Shown in pieces: positions 34,955 to 43,075 of a stretch of DNA of 64,000 bases. How positions within the stretch are numbered: the first letter of the stretch is position 1; each line of letters starts with the position of its first letter. Made by a program: the position numbers and the translations under genes. Under the pieces are notes generated by a model. That model saw nothing but the letters and a program-made list of their open reading frames with translations, searched no databases and was not told the DNA's origin. This DNA is from GCA-2705995 sp965661625 (GTDB lineage: Bacteria; Bacteroidota; Bacteroidia; Flavobacteriales_G; Salibacteraceae). Where the stretch lies: NCBI GenBank assembly GCA_965661625.1, contig CBFIEM010000001.1, positions 124,001 to 188,000 of the forward strand. The letters run 5' to 3'.

Positions 34955-35965
34955 TTATATACTTACTCGCTCGTATTTTCCCACCTTTATGGCTAATTGA
35001 GCCAAACGCGTGGAGTAACCAAACTCGTTATCATACCAAGATACAACCTTGAAACTTCCATGTGACTCTGCAGTTAATTGAGAATCGAAAATACTCGAGT
35101 GCTCATCTCCAACAATATCGGTTGACACTAATTCATCAGCAGAGTAACTTAAAACCCCTTTCAATGAGCCTTCTGAAGCTGCAAGCATGGCGGCATTGAT
35201 GGCGTCTACTGATGCGGGCTTTTTCAGTTTTACAACTAAATCTATACAGCTTCCCGTAATAACTGGTACACGATATGCTGCCCCATGTAACTTACCTTCA
35301 AGGGAGGGAATAACCAACTTTAAGGCGTTTGCGGCTCCTGTGCTCGTGGGCACAATGTTAACAGCAGCTGCCCGAGCTCTTCGGTAGTCTTTGTGTGATG
35401 CGTCATTTATATTTTGATCTGCAGTGTATGCGTGGATGGTTGTTAAAAAACCCGACTCAATTCCAAATTCGTTTTCCAATACCTTGGCAATCGGTGCCGT
35501 GCAGTTTGTTGTGCATGAAGCATTTGAAACAATTAAATCCCCCGGCTCCAATTCATCTTGGTTTACTCCTAAAACAACACTTCTAATCGCTGGGTCGGCA
35601 ACAGGATATGACAGCACAACTTTAGATGCTCCAGCCTTGAGGTGTCCAGAAGCAGCTTCATACGTTTTAAAGATGCCCGTGCAATCAATCACTACATCAA
35701 TTTTGTATTGACCCCAAGGTAAATCGGCAGGGTTGCGTTCTGAAGAGGTAAAAACTTTTCTTCCACGTATCCATAAATCGCCATTTCGTAGTTCTACATC
35801 ATACGGGAACCTTCCATAAACCGAGTCGTACTTAATCAATTGATACATCATTTTCTGATCAATCAAATCATTAATTGCAACGAGTTCTACTCGGTCGTCC
35901 TGTAATAATTGGCGCAACGTTGTTCTGCCTATTCTTCCTAATCCGTTTATGGCTATTTTGATCAT
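34955..35965 (-). CDS. gap: Glyceraldehyde-3-phosphate dehydrogenase
   Basis: NAD-dependent oxidation and phosphorylation of glyceraldehyde 3-phosphate. The start at 35965 (MIKIAINGLGRIGRTTLR, 336 aa) is chosen over an ATG 45 bases upstream because the Rossmann strand begins there and the upstream residues would run through the promoter. SNASCTTNCTAP holds the catalytic Cys, and the catalytic His is in LTTIHAYTADQ. Two AGTGT-N7-ACACT palindromes lie at 35967-35983 and 36003-36019 with a TATATTTG box between them, so transcription is probably repressed by the regulator proposed for pfkA. mgsA follows 2 bases after the stop. Confidence 0.96.
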   Translation of the reverse strand: MIKIAINGLGRIGRTTLRQLLQDDRVELVAINDLIDQKMMYQLIKYDSVYGRFPYDVELRNGDLWIRGRKVFTSSERNPADLPWGQYKIDVVIDCTGIFKTYEAASGHLKAGASKVVLSYPVADPAIRSVVLGVNQDELEPGDLIVSNASCTTNCTAPIAKVLENEFGIESGFLTTIHAYTADQNINDASHKDYRRARAAAVNIVPTSTGAANALKLVIPSLEGKLHGAAYRVPVITGSCIDLVVKLKKPASVDAINAAMLAASEGSLKGVLSYSADELVSTDIVGDEHSSIFDSQLTAESHGSFKVVSWYDNEFGYSTRLAQLAIKVGKYERVSI

Positions 35966-35966
35966 A

Positions 35967-35983
35967 AGTGTGGTTTTGACACT
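35967..35983 (-). promoter_or_regulatory. gap operator 1 (AGTGT-N7-ACACT)
   Basis: AGTGT-GGTTTTG-ACACT, extended to TAAGTGT...ACACTTA (35965-35985), covering the first base of the gap start codon. It overlaps the predicted transcription start. Same half-sites and spacing as before pfkA. Confidence 0.6.
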
Positions 35984-35985
35984 TA

Positions 35986-35993
35986 CAAATATA
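35986..35993 (-). promoter_or_regulatory. gap -7 box
   Basis: Minus-strand TATATTTG fits TAnnTTTG and lies between the two palindromes. The nearest TTTG upstream gives a 14-base spacer, shorter than usual, so the -33 element is uncertain. Confidence 0.5.
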
Positions 35994-36002
35994 TAAATGA
36001 AA

Positions 36003-36019
36003 GTGTACAAAAAACACTA
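36003..36019 (-). promoter_or_regulatory. gap operator 2 (AGTGT-N7-ACACT)
   Basis: AGTGT-ACAAAAA-ACACT (plus strand), or AGTGT-TTTTTGT-ACACT on the gap coding strand, giving the same T-rich spacer as the pfkA site. Its centre is 36 bases from operator 1. Confidence 0.6.
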
Positions 36020-36046
36020 ACGTTGAGAAACTTCTTGTGAAATACA

Positions 36047-36079
36047 AAAAAATCCCTGTAAACCAATTGATTACAGGGC
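36047..36079 (-). terminator. Rho-independent terminator of the RND efflux operon
   Basis: On the minus strand, CCCTGTAA / TTACAGGG (36079-36072 and 36062-36055), a perfect 8-bp stem with a 9-base loop, then A and seven T bases. It begins 25 bases after the RND permease stop. Confidence 0.85.
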
Positions 36080-36103
36080 CTTTGATTCTAAGAAGTTGCT
36101 AAG

Positions 36104-39100
36104 CTAAACACCTACGTAGGCATACTTAACCCGCTTTAATATGAAATACATTACCGGAACAATAACCAGTGTTAAAAAAGTGGCAAATGTCAACCCAAAG
36201 ATAATGGTCCACGACATAGGACCCCAGAAAATCACATTATCACCTCCCATGTAAATCTTTGGATCAAGCTCAGTAAAGAAGTTTACGAAGTCAATGTTTA
36301 GCCCGATAGCAAGAGGCAATAGCCCCAGCACTGTTGTGATAGCGGTAAGCAAAACAGGACGTAAACGTGTTTTCCCTCCTTCTTCAATTGCACCCCGAAT
36401 GTATTCAAAGGGTATCAATTTATCGGCTGGCAAGCCTAACTCCTCTTTTTTGCGATCAGATAACAGGTTGGTATAATCAATCAATACAATTGCATTGTTA
36501 ACTACAATACCAGCAAGTGAAATTATCCCAATCATTGTCATGATAACTACAAAGTCCATCTGAAAAATAACCAAACCAAGAAATACTCCAATTAAACTAA
36601 AGAGCACTGCAAATCCGATGATGAATGGGGTAGAGATCGAGTTAAACTGCATTACTATTATAATTATAATCAAGAAAAAAGCAATGGCTAAAGCGGTGCT
36701 TAAAAATGCCATTTCCTTTGCCTGTTCTTCTTGCTGACCAGTAAATGCCATTGCGATTCCGTCTGCCATTTCATAGCCTTCAACCTGTTTTTTGATATTT
36801 GCAACCACCTCATTTGCATTGTAATCTCCAAGAACATTTGATGAAATTGTTACAACCCTTTCTAAGTCGGTACGCTTTACAGCTGAAAATGTAGAGGTCT
36901 TTTTGGAGTCTGCCACAGCAGAGATAGGCACAGAAACCGTTCTCCCCGTATTCATATCCTTAAAAGTAATCCGCTGGTTGAGCAGTGCTTCTGGGTTTTC
37001 ACGATACTCGGGAGCTAAACGCACATATATGGGGTAATCGTCCTCCCCTTCTTTATACGTAGACACTTCCTTACCAAACAAAGCTGTCCGAACGGCGTCT
37101 CCAATGGAATACGTTGATAAGCCCAATCGACGTGCCTTAGCACGGTCTATATAAATTGGCATTTCAGGTTTTCCTTGTTCAACATCCAATTTCAGCTCCT
37201 CAATTCCCGCTACATTCGCCGAATTGATATAGGCTTTTAAGGCCTCAGCCTCATTGAGGAGGTCTATGTAATTGTCACCCGTAAGTTCAATGTTTACAGG
37301 TGCACCTTGTGGGGGTCCAGCCTCATTTTTAGCGACGGTAATTTTTACACCCGGAAAACCTTTGATTGCAGCACGAACCTGTTCCTGAACGTTGGTTGTC
37401 ATGATTCCAAAACGCTCTTGGAACTTAACAAATGCAACGGTAATCCTTGCTTTATGTGGGGTGTTTCCCATTTGAGGACCCTGCATGGGGTCTGAAGTGC
37501 CCTCTCCCACTTGTCCTATTACAGACTCTACAATAGCCATTGTCTGAAGTGTATCGCCATCAACAATCACAGCTTCCCCATCTTCAAAACGAGCTGTTCT
37601 ATTGAGTTCATCTATTACAACTTGTTCCAATTCATTGGCTACCTCATTCGTAGTTTCAATGTCTGTACCTATTGGCAGCTCCACAAATATATTGAGGTAT
37701 TGGGGTTCATTTATCGGAAAGAAAATCACTTTCGGCATGAATGCCGCTAACAGAACAAAAGCTAAAATTAGAGACCCAAACGTACCTCCTAAGAAATAAT
37801 AGGGATTGCGTCCATTCAATGCAAATGAGATAAACCTATCGTATTGTGACTCCAACCAAGGTAATATGCGTTGTTGGAAAACAATTGTGCTCGGGTAAAT
37901 TGCATAAGCATTGAGGATTAAGAAGGTCCCTGTAATTCCAATAAAGTTAGCAGAGACTGTTTGTCCCAACAAAAAGTAGAGTACGGACATACCAATTAGT
38001 GCAATGCTTGGCATAAAAACCCTTCCTCTGCCTGCTTTACTCCCTAAGAACATGAGTTTTGCAAGGAACATGAGGAGAACAATAGATATTCCAATGGCTG
38101 CAATGTAATTTAGGATTTCTGAGCCTTCATTATCACCCGCAAGATCGAGTAACAAAAACACTCCTAAAAAAACCACTCGGATAATTAGCCAGCGATTACT
38201 GTATGCAATCTTTTGCTCTTCAAGCTTCATGAATGCCGACGTAAGCACTGGGTTAATTACTAGTGCTACAAATAATGATGATGAAAGAACAATAATCAAA
38301 GTCAGGGGCAAGTACTGCATAAACTCACCCATTTGACCTGGCCATAATGCCAATGGCACAAAGGCTGCAAGGGTAGTCGCTGTAGATGCAATAATTGGCC
38401 AAGCAACCTCTCCCACACCTGCTTTTGCCGCTTCCAATGGACTATAGCCCTCATCCATCAGTCGGTGGATGTTTTCGACAGTCACAATTCCATTATCAAC
38501 GAGCATTCCCAGCGCAAGTACAAGGGAAAATAATACCATTACGTTTAACGTAATTCCCAATGCGCTCAAGATGAAGAACGACAGAAACATCGATAAAGGA
38601 ATTGCAATTCCTACAAACAATGCATTTCTAATTCCTAAGAAAAATAACAACACCCCTACAACAAGTAAAACTCCTAGAATGATCGAATTCTCTAACTCAG
38701 AAACCTGTGTACGCGTTTGGTCAGATTGATCAGAAGTAACTGAAATCTCCAAGTTCTCAGGAAATACATTCGACTGTGCTTCGTCAAGGATTTCCATAAT
38801 TTGGTCGCTGGCCTCAATCAAGTTATCTCCAGCTCGTTTCTTCACATTCAAGGAAACTACTGGCTTCAAATACTGCCTTGCATAGCTCGTCTTGTCTTCC
38901 TCACCAAAGCTCACCCGACCAATATCTCGCAAGTAAACGATGTTTCCTTTTTCGTGTTTAACAACAATATTTTCTATTTCCGACCAATGAGAAAACTCTC
39001 CAATAACGCGGACAGAGCGCTCATATTCATCCACCTTTAAATCACCTCCTGAAATCGTGATGTTTTCCTGTGCAATTGCATTGGCTACGTTAGCGAAGTT

Positions 39101-39739
39101 TACCTGAACCGCTTCCATTTTCAGCAGGTCCAGATCTACCTTAACCTCCTTGTCCATCACCCCAACAATATCTACCTCTGAGATTTGAGGTACATCTTCA
39201 ATTTCGTCTTCGAGGTATTCGGCGTACGCTTTAAGCTGATCCAAAGAAAAGTCTCCTGATAAGTTGACATTCATAATTGGAATCAATTCCGAGAAGTTCA
39301 TCTCAAAAACGTTAGGATCTGCAGGCAAGTCAGTTGGGAAATCCCGATCACTCTGCGCAATATCGACTTTGTCTTTCACCTTCCGCAGCGCTTCATCTGG
39401 AGTCACGGAAAAGTCAAATTTCACTTGAATTGAAGAATACCCCTGAATAGAAGTTGAATTGATTTCATCCACTCCCGTAATGGTATTCACCTCTTTTTCA
39501 ATTGGTCGAGTAATCGACTTTTCTATATCCAGAGGCGAATTCCCAGGGTAAGGTGTTCCAATGTAAATTTCTGGGGTAACTACTTCAGGAAAGTTCTCCC
39601 TCGGCATGGATAAATATGCCAGTATTCCTGCCAAGAATATAATCGCAGTTAAAACGAATATCGTGGTGCGATTATCTACTGACAAGCTCGATAAAGCGAA
39701 CTCCTTGATGCGTTGTTTTGGTTGATCTTGATTTTCCAT
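36104..39739 (-). CDS. RND-family efflux permease with extra transmembrane insertion
   Basis: Inner-membrane proton-driven efflux pump subunit (AcrB/HAE-like), 1211 aa against about 1050 for AcrB. The expected pieces are present: helix 1, a periplasmic porter region, ALGMLVDNGIVTVENIHR in helix 4 with the proton-relay Asp (here D-N rather than D-D), a second porter region and C-terminal helices with IGIISLAGIVVNNAIVLIDY. Between the first and second helix bundles (about residues 510-640) there are roughly 100 extra residues with about four hydrophobic helices (e.g. VVFLGVFLLLDLA, AIGISIVLLMFLAKLMFL, ALIGMSVLYFLLGQTV). Last gene of the tetR-tolC-adaptor-permease operon. Substrates unknown. Confidence 0.92.
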   Translation of the reverse strand: MENQDQPKQRIKEFALSSLSVDNRTTIFVLTAIIFLAGILAYLSMPRENFPEVVTPEIYIGTPYPGNSPLDIEKSITRPIEKEVNTITGVDEINSTSIQGYSSIQVKFDFSVTPDEALRKVKDKVDIAQSDRDFPTDLPADPNVFEMNFSELIPIMNVNLSGDFSLDQLKAYAEYLEDEIEDVPQISEVDIVGVMDKEVKVDLDLLKMEAVQVNFANVANAIAQENITISGGDLKVDEYERSVRVIGEFSHWSEIENIVVKHEKGNIVYLRDIGRVSFGEEDKTSYARQYLKPVVSLNVKKRAGDNLIEASDQIMEILDEAQSNVFPENLEISVTSDQSDQTRTQVSELENSIILGVLLVVGVLLFFLGIRNALFVGIAIPLSMFLSFFILSALGITLNVMVLFSLVLALGMLVDNGIVTVENIHRLMDEGYSPLEAAKAGVGEVAWPIIASTATTLAAFVPLALWPGQMGEFMQYLPLTLIIVLSSSLFVALVINPVLTSAFMKLEEQKIAYSNRWLIIRVVFLGVFLLLDLAGDNEGSEILNYIAAIGISIVLLMFLAKLMFLGSKAGRGRVFMPSIALIGMSVLYFLLGQTVSANFIGITGTFLILNAYAIYPSTIVFQQRILPWLESQYDRFISFALNGRNPYYFLGGTFGSLILAFVLLAAFMPKVIFFPINEPQYLNIFVELPIGTDIETTNEVANELEQVVIDELNRTARFEDGEAVIVDGDTLQTMAIVESVIGQVGEGTSDPMQGPQMGNTPHKARITVAFVKFQERFGIMTTNVQEQVRAAIKGFPGVKITVAKNEAGPPQGAPVNIELTGDNYIDLLNEAEALKAYINSANVAGIEELKLDVEQGKPEMPIYIDRAKARRLGLSTYSIGDAVRTALFGKEVSTYKEGEDDYPIYVRLAPEYRENPEALLNQRITFKDMNTGRTVSVPISAVADSKKTSTFSAVKRTDLERVVTISSNVLGDYNANEVVANIKKQVEGYEMADGIAMAFTGQQEEQAKEMAFLSTALAIAFFLIIIIIVMQFNSISTPFIIGFAVLFSLIGVFLGLVIFQMDFVVIMTMIGIISLAGIVVNNAIVLIDYTNLLSDRKKEELGLPADKLIPFEYIRGAIEEGGKTRLRPVLLTAITTVLGLLPLAIGLNIDFVNFFTELDPKIYMGGDNVIFWGPMSWTIIFGLTFATFLTLVIVPVMYFILKRVKYAYVGV

Positions 39740-39746
39740 GAATTAT

Positions 39747-40874
39747 TTATTTCAAGATTTCTACTTGCTGGCCGTCTTTAATTCCGCGTGAACCACGATC
39801 TACTATCAGATCACCGGCTTTTAAACCAGACTCTATCCGCGTTTGAGACATTGCATTCGACAAGCCCGTTACTACTTTTCGCTTTTCAACAAATGCCCCA
39901 TTTTGTTTTTCTGTAGCGACGTAAACAAAGTTATCGCCGTTTGGAGTTTGCTGAATAAGGTTGGAAGGAATTACAATCGCAGAGTCAGCATGATAATCGC
40001 GCATTCTCAGTTTGGCCAACATATTCGGCTTAACCTTCCCGGAAGGATTGTCGACATCAATACGAGCCACAAAGGTTCTGTTGTTAGGGTTGATGTAATT
40101 TCCAGCCCGCGAAATCGACGTGTCAATTTTCAAATTAATGGATGGAAATTCCACCTCAACACGAGTTCCTGTATTAATTACATCTACATAGCGCTCGCTC
40201 ACATCTGATTTGATGTGAACTTGCTTTAATCCAACCAGTCGAATTAAAGGCTGTCCTGGAGCCACCATGGCTCCTTCAACAGGCACAATTTCATCGACGG
40301 TTCCTCCAAAAGGAGCCTTAACCACGGCCATATCTAGCTGCGACCTTAACGTAGCTAATTTTGACTCCAATGATTCCTTGCGGTTTTTTGATTCTAAGTA
40401 CTGAAGTTCTGAACCGATTTTCTGTTTCCACAGCCGTTCTTGACGCGCAAATAAATCTGTTGCTAATTCCAATGAAACTTCTACTTCATTAATACTCTTG
40501 CGAACTACATCTGCATTGATTTGAATAAGTGTTTGCCCGGCTTTTACGCGTTGCCCTTCACTCACATAAATTTTCAATACTTCGCCAGCCAGCTCTGGTG
40601 AAAGCATTACATTTTCATCTGAATGTACGCTTCCAAAAACTTCGAAGTAGTGATCAAATGCCGTCTGCTTTGCCGGGACAGTAGTTACTTGAGTGTACTT
40701 TTTCGTTGTATCCAGTTTATCAATTTGGACTTCAACTGCGTCCAGCGCTTCCTGAGTTTCATCAATAACTCCATTCAGGCTATCGCGCTGGGAGATCAGT
40801 TTGTCTAAGGTTGTTTTTTCCTGACTACACGCTAAGGCAGCCAATGCTAAAGTTGCGATTACTAAATTTCTCAT
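39747..40874 (-). CDS. RND efflux periplasmic adaptor (membrane fusion protein)
   Basis: Periplasmic adaptor linking the RND permease to the TolC channel. 375 aa. A lipoprotein signal ends at Cys16 (LAALACSQEK). A helical hairpin follows (LDKLISQRDSLNGVIDETQE), then a biotinyl-lipoyl-like segment (VYVSEG is here IYVSEGQRVKAGQTLIQI), a second coiled coil (LERQERLWKQ-like region, residues about 130-180) and AVVKAPFGGTVDEIVPVEGA. Beta-barrel and membrane-proximal domains end the protein. Overlaps the tolC stop by 4 bases and lies 7 bases before the permease. Confidence 0.92.
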   Translation of the reverse strand: MRNLVIATLALAALACSQEKTTLDKLISQRDSLNGVIDETQEALDAVEVQIDKLDTTKKYTQVTTVPAKQTAFDHYFEVFGSVHSDENVMLSPELAGEVLKIYVSEGQRVKAGQTLIQINADVVRKSINEVEVSLELATDLFARQERLWKQKIGSELQYLESKNRKESLESKLATLRSQLDMAVVKAPFGGTVDEIVPVEGAMVAPGQPLIRLVGLKQVHIKSDVSERYVDVINTGTRVEVEFPSINLKIDTSISRAGNYINPNNRTFVARIDVDNPSGKVKPNMLAKLRMRDYHADSAIVIPSNLIQQTPNGDNFVYVATEKQNGAFVEKRKVVTGLSNAMSQTRIESGLKAGDLIVDRGSRGIKDGQQVEILK

Positions 40875-42268
40875 TGCGCGTTATTGTTAAGTGCTGTATC
40901 TAATTCTGCTTTCGTTTCAGCTAATTTTAAAATGGCCATTAGGTAGTTTGACTGACTCTGAAGAAATTGATTTTGAGCTTGGGTAAACTGTAGGCTCGTA
41001 CTCACTCCTTCGGTATATTTTATCGCTTCTTTGTTCACGATTTTTTGTGCGAGTGCCGCGTTGCGTTTCCGAATATTCAAATTATTCAATGCCTGTTTGT
41101 AGTTGGCTTTACTGCGCAATGCTCCAATTGAAAGCGCCTGCTCAGCCTGAGTGGTTTGAATAACTGATTTTTCATAGTCTACCTGAGCTTGTTGGACTTG
41201 ATAGCGACGCATGAAACTGGTAAATACAGGAACGTTTAAACTTAAACCCCAAACGCTTGTTGGAAACCAAAAGTCACTTTCAAAATTCAGGTCATTTGCT
41301 AGGTAATTCTGTTCGTAATTATAGAATGCGCTTAGCTTGGGAAGGTACCCGGCCTTATTGTTCTTCATGTTAAGTAACTGCAATTGTTGGTTGTTCAGTG
41401 CCAACTTGTAGTCAATATGACTGTTGTGATCAAAAGCTTTGTTCATGAGTGATGCCTCGTTACTAGCAGCGAGAATTTCATCTACATCGTCCTTGAGTTC
41501 AATTTGCTGTGCAATGGGTATACCCATGTTAAACTTTATGAGCTGTTCAGCAACCTCTAACATGCTTTCTCCACTGTTGAGTTGATCTTCAGCTTCATTT
41601 ACCAGCAACCTGAGCTGATCAACGTTTTGCTCATCGGATAAGCCATTTGCATAGAGCTGTTCAGTTTCAAAAAGTAAGCTATCCAAGTAGCGTTTATTCT
41701 TTTGTTGAACCTCTAAGTTTTCACGACTAATTACAACCAATGCATATGCCTTTGAAACGTCTTCTTTAATTTGAATGTTCGTTTTTTCTGCTTGATTTGT
41801 TGCCAATTGGTTGTATGCTTTTGCGGCCTGTAGTCCGACAATATAAGAACCGTCAAAAAGCAACTGATTTACACTCAATCCTGCATTCACGTTATAATCA
41901 GTTCCGAATTGTGCACTTACAAACCCAGGCTCTTGTCCATTTGCAGCTGATGGTGGCAAAACACCTTCCTCTATAAGTGTTCCTAAAACTGCAGGAGAAA
42001 TGAAATCTGGTATTACCTGTGTTGGTATATCAAAAAACTGAGAAAAGCCCGCTTTAGCCTGAACTTGTGGCAAACCTATCGCCGTAGTTTCACGCACTTT
42101 TTGTTTCGCCTTTTTTACATCGAACTTGGCTTGCTGACTGCTGTAACTATGTTCCACAGCATACTGTTGAGCTTCTGTTAATGTAAAGCTCAGGCTATCT
42201 GCCGATTGACCTTGAGCAGTAACAGTCGCGCTTAGCATCAAGGTCATGAGAATTAGTGTTCTTGTCAT
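40871..42268 (-). CDS. TolC-family outer-membrane efflux channel
   Basis: Trimeric outer-membrane exit duct of the efflux pump. 465 aa with a signal peptide (LILMTLMLSATVTAQGQ). The first OEP repeat starts FTLTEAQQYAVEHSYSSQQA and the second contains long heptad-like helices (ANYKQALNNLNIRKRN; SLQFTQAQNQFLQSQSNY), the two-fold repeat of the family. It starts 7 bases after the tetR stop and overlaps the adaptor start by 4 bases, so the pump is one transcriptional unit. Confidence 0.93.
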   Translation of the reverse strand: MTRTLILMTLMLSATVTAQGQSADSLSFTLTEAQQYAVEHSYSSQQAKFDVKKAKQKVRETTAIGLPQVQAKAGFSQFFDIPTQVIPDFISPAVLGTLIEEGVLPPSAANGQEPGFVSAQFGTDYNVNAGLSVNQLLFDGSYIVGLQAAKAYNQLATNQAEKTNIQIKEDVSKAYALVVISRENLEVQQKNKRYLDSLLFETEQLYANGLSDEQNVDQLRLLVNEAEDQLNSGESMLEVAEQLIKFNMGIPIAQQIELKDDVDEILAASNEASLMNKAFDHNSHIDYKLALNNQQLQLLNMKNNKAGYLPKLSAFYNYEQNYLANDLNFESDFWFPTSVWGLSLNVPVFTSFMRRYQVQQAQVDYEKSVIQTTQAEQALSIGALRSKANYKQALNNLNIRKRNAALAQKIVNKEAIKYTEGVSTSLQFTQAQNQFLQSQSNYLMAILKLAETKAELDTALNNNAQ

Positions 42269-42275
42269 GCTATCC

Positions 42276-42893
42276 TTAGTTTAATTGTTCTCTTTTTACC
42301 TTTTCCACAAGGTATTTCACCCCTTCTTCACTCGCGATACCTCGAATGTGATACCTAAAAATTTCTAAATAAATATCCTCCATGTACAATTCGGTATTCC
42401 CGAAAAGTTCTGGTTTAAACACATCATTAATATGATTCACATAAGTTCGTCCGATGACCTCCTCGTTCAAATCTGAGCGATATAGTCCTTCTTTTTTTCC
42501 CCGAACCAAGTTGTCGCGAATGCAGCCAAATACAAATTCGTGCTTATGGCTTTCCAATGCTTTCCATGCCTCAGGGTAATACTTCTCCATATCATAGAAA
42601 ATGGATGGATGCACGCCTCGAATATTTGCAGAAACCATCTTGCTAACCTCAAAAAGCTCGTCGATGGCATTTGTAGATCCATCCCTCATTTCACAGATCT
42701 CACACTTTTCATGCTCCAACTTTAACTGCACCGCTTTCTTGATGAGGTCATGCTTGTCTTCAACGCACTTGTAAATTGTCTTTTTCGAAACACCAAGGTT
42801 ACGCGCTAAATCATCCATGGTCACGCTCTTCATGCCCAATTGCAAAAAAACGCCCGTTGATTTTATGATTAACTCCTTACACTTGTCTTCCAT
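42276..42893 (-). CDS. TetR/AcrR-family transcriptional regulator
   Basis: 205 aa. The N-terminal helix-turn-helix is MKSVTMDDLARNLGVSKKTI followed by YKCVEDKHDLI. The C-terminal ligand/dimer domain is less conserved and contains the cluster CEICEMRD. First gene of the efflux operon and 7 bases from tolC, so it most likely represses its own operon and is released by pump substrates. A TACATTTG box (42909-42902, minus strand) lies just upstream and a nested palindrome (42918-42954) covers the -33 side, consistent with autorepression. Confidence 0.92.
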   Translation of the reverse strand: MEDKCKELIIKSTGVFLQLGMKSVTMDDLARNLGVSKKTIYKCVEDKHDLIKKAVQLKLEHEKCEICEMRDGSTNAIDELFEVSKMVSANIRGVHPSIFYDMEKYYPEAWKALESHKHEFVFGCIRDNLVRGKKEGLYRSDLNEEVIGRTYVNHINDVFKPELFGNTELYMEDIYLEIFRYHIRGIASEEGVKYLVEKVKREQLN

Positions 42894-42901
42894 AATGGTT
42901 G

Positions 42902-42909
42902 CAAATGTA
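42902..42909 (-). promoter_or_regulatory. -7 box of the tetR-efflux operon
   Basis: Minus-strand TACATTTG is an exact match to TAnnTTTG, 8 bases before the tetR start codon, giving an almost leaderless transcript. Confidence 0.55.
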
Positions 42910-42917
42910 TCAATTTT

Positions 42918-42954
42918 AGAAACACTGGAAACGTTTTGCTAAATAAATGTTTCT
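42918..42954. promoter_or_regulatory. Candidate TetR operator (nested palindromes)
   Basis: A perfect palindrome AAACGTTT (42929-42936) lies inside a wider inverted repeat AGAAACA (42918-42924) / TGTTTCT (42948-42954). The site covers the expected -33 region of the efflux operon promoter. The binding protein is inferred from position. Confidence 0.4.
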
Positions 42955-43049
42955 TCAGTTCCCAACAATCACTGTAAATCCATCAAACGAAGTCACTTGA
43001 AAGGAAAAATGGTTCTGGATTCTAGAAGTGATAGTCAGAAAACATTCGA

Positions 43050-43057
43050 TATTTTTG
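43050..43057 (+). promoter_or_regulatory. -7 box of asnS
   Basis: TATTTTTG matches TAnnTTTG, 18 bases before the asnS ATG. A perfect 7-base inverted repeat CGATATT / AATATCG (43048-43054 and 43066-43072) spans it. Confidence 0.5.
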
Positions 43058-43075
43058 CAACTCGAATATCGCGCT

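Noticed and set aside
35966..36010. 45-base upstream extension of gap
   Set aside because: It would translate through the -7 box and operator; the conserved N terminus starts at 35965.
43028..43075. GTG-initiated extension of asnS
   Set aside because: Runs through the -7 box; homologues start at the MTKRTKI residue.
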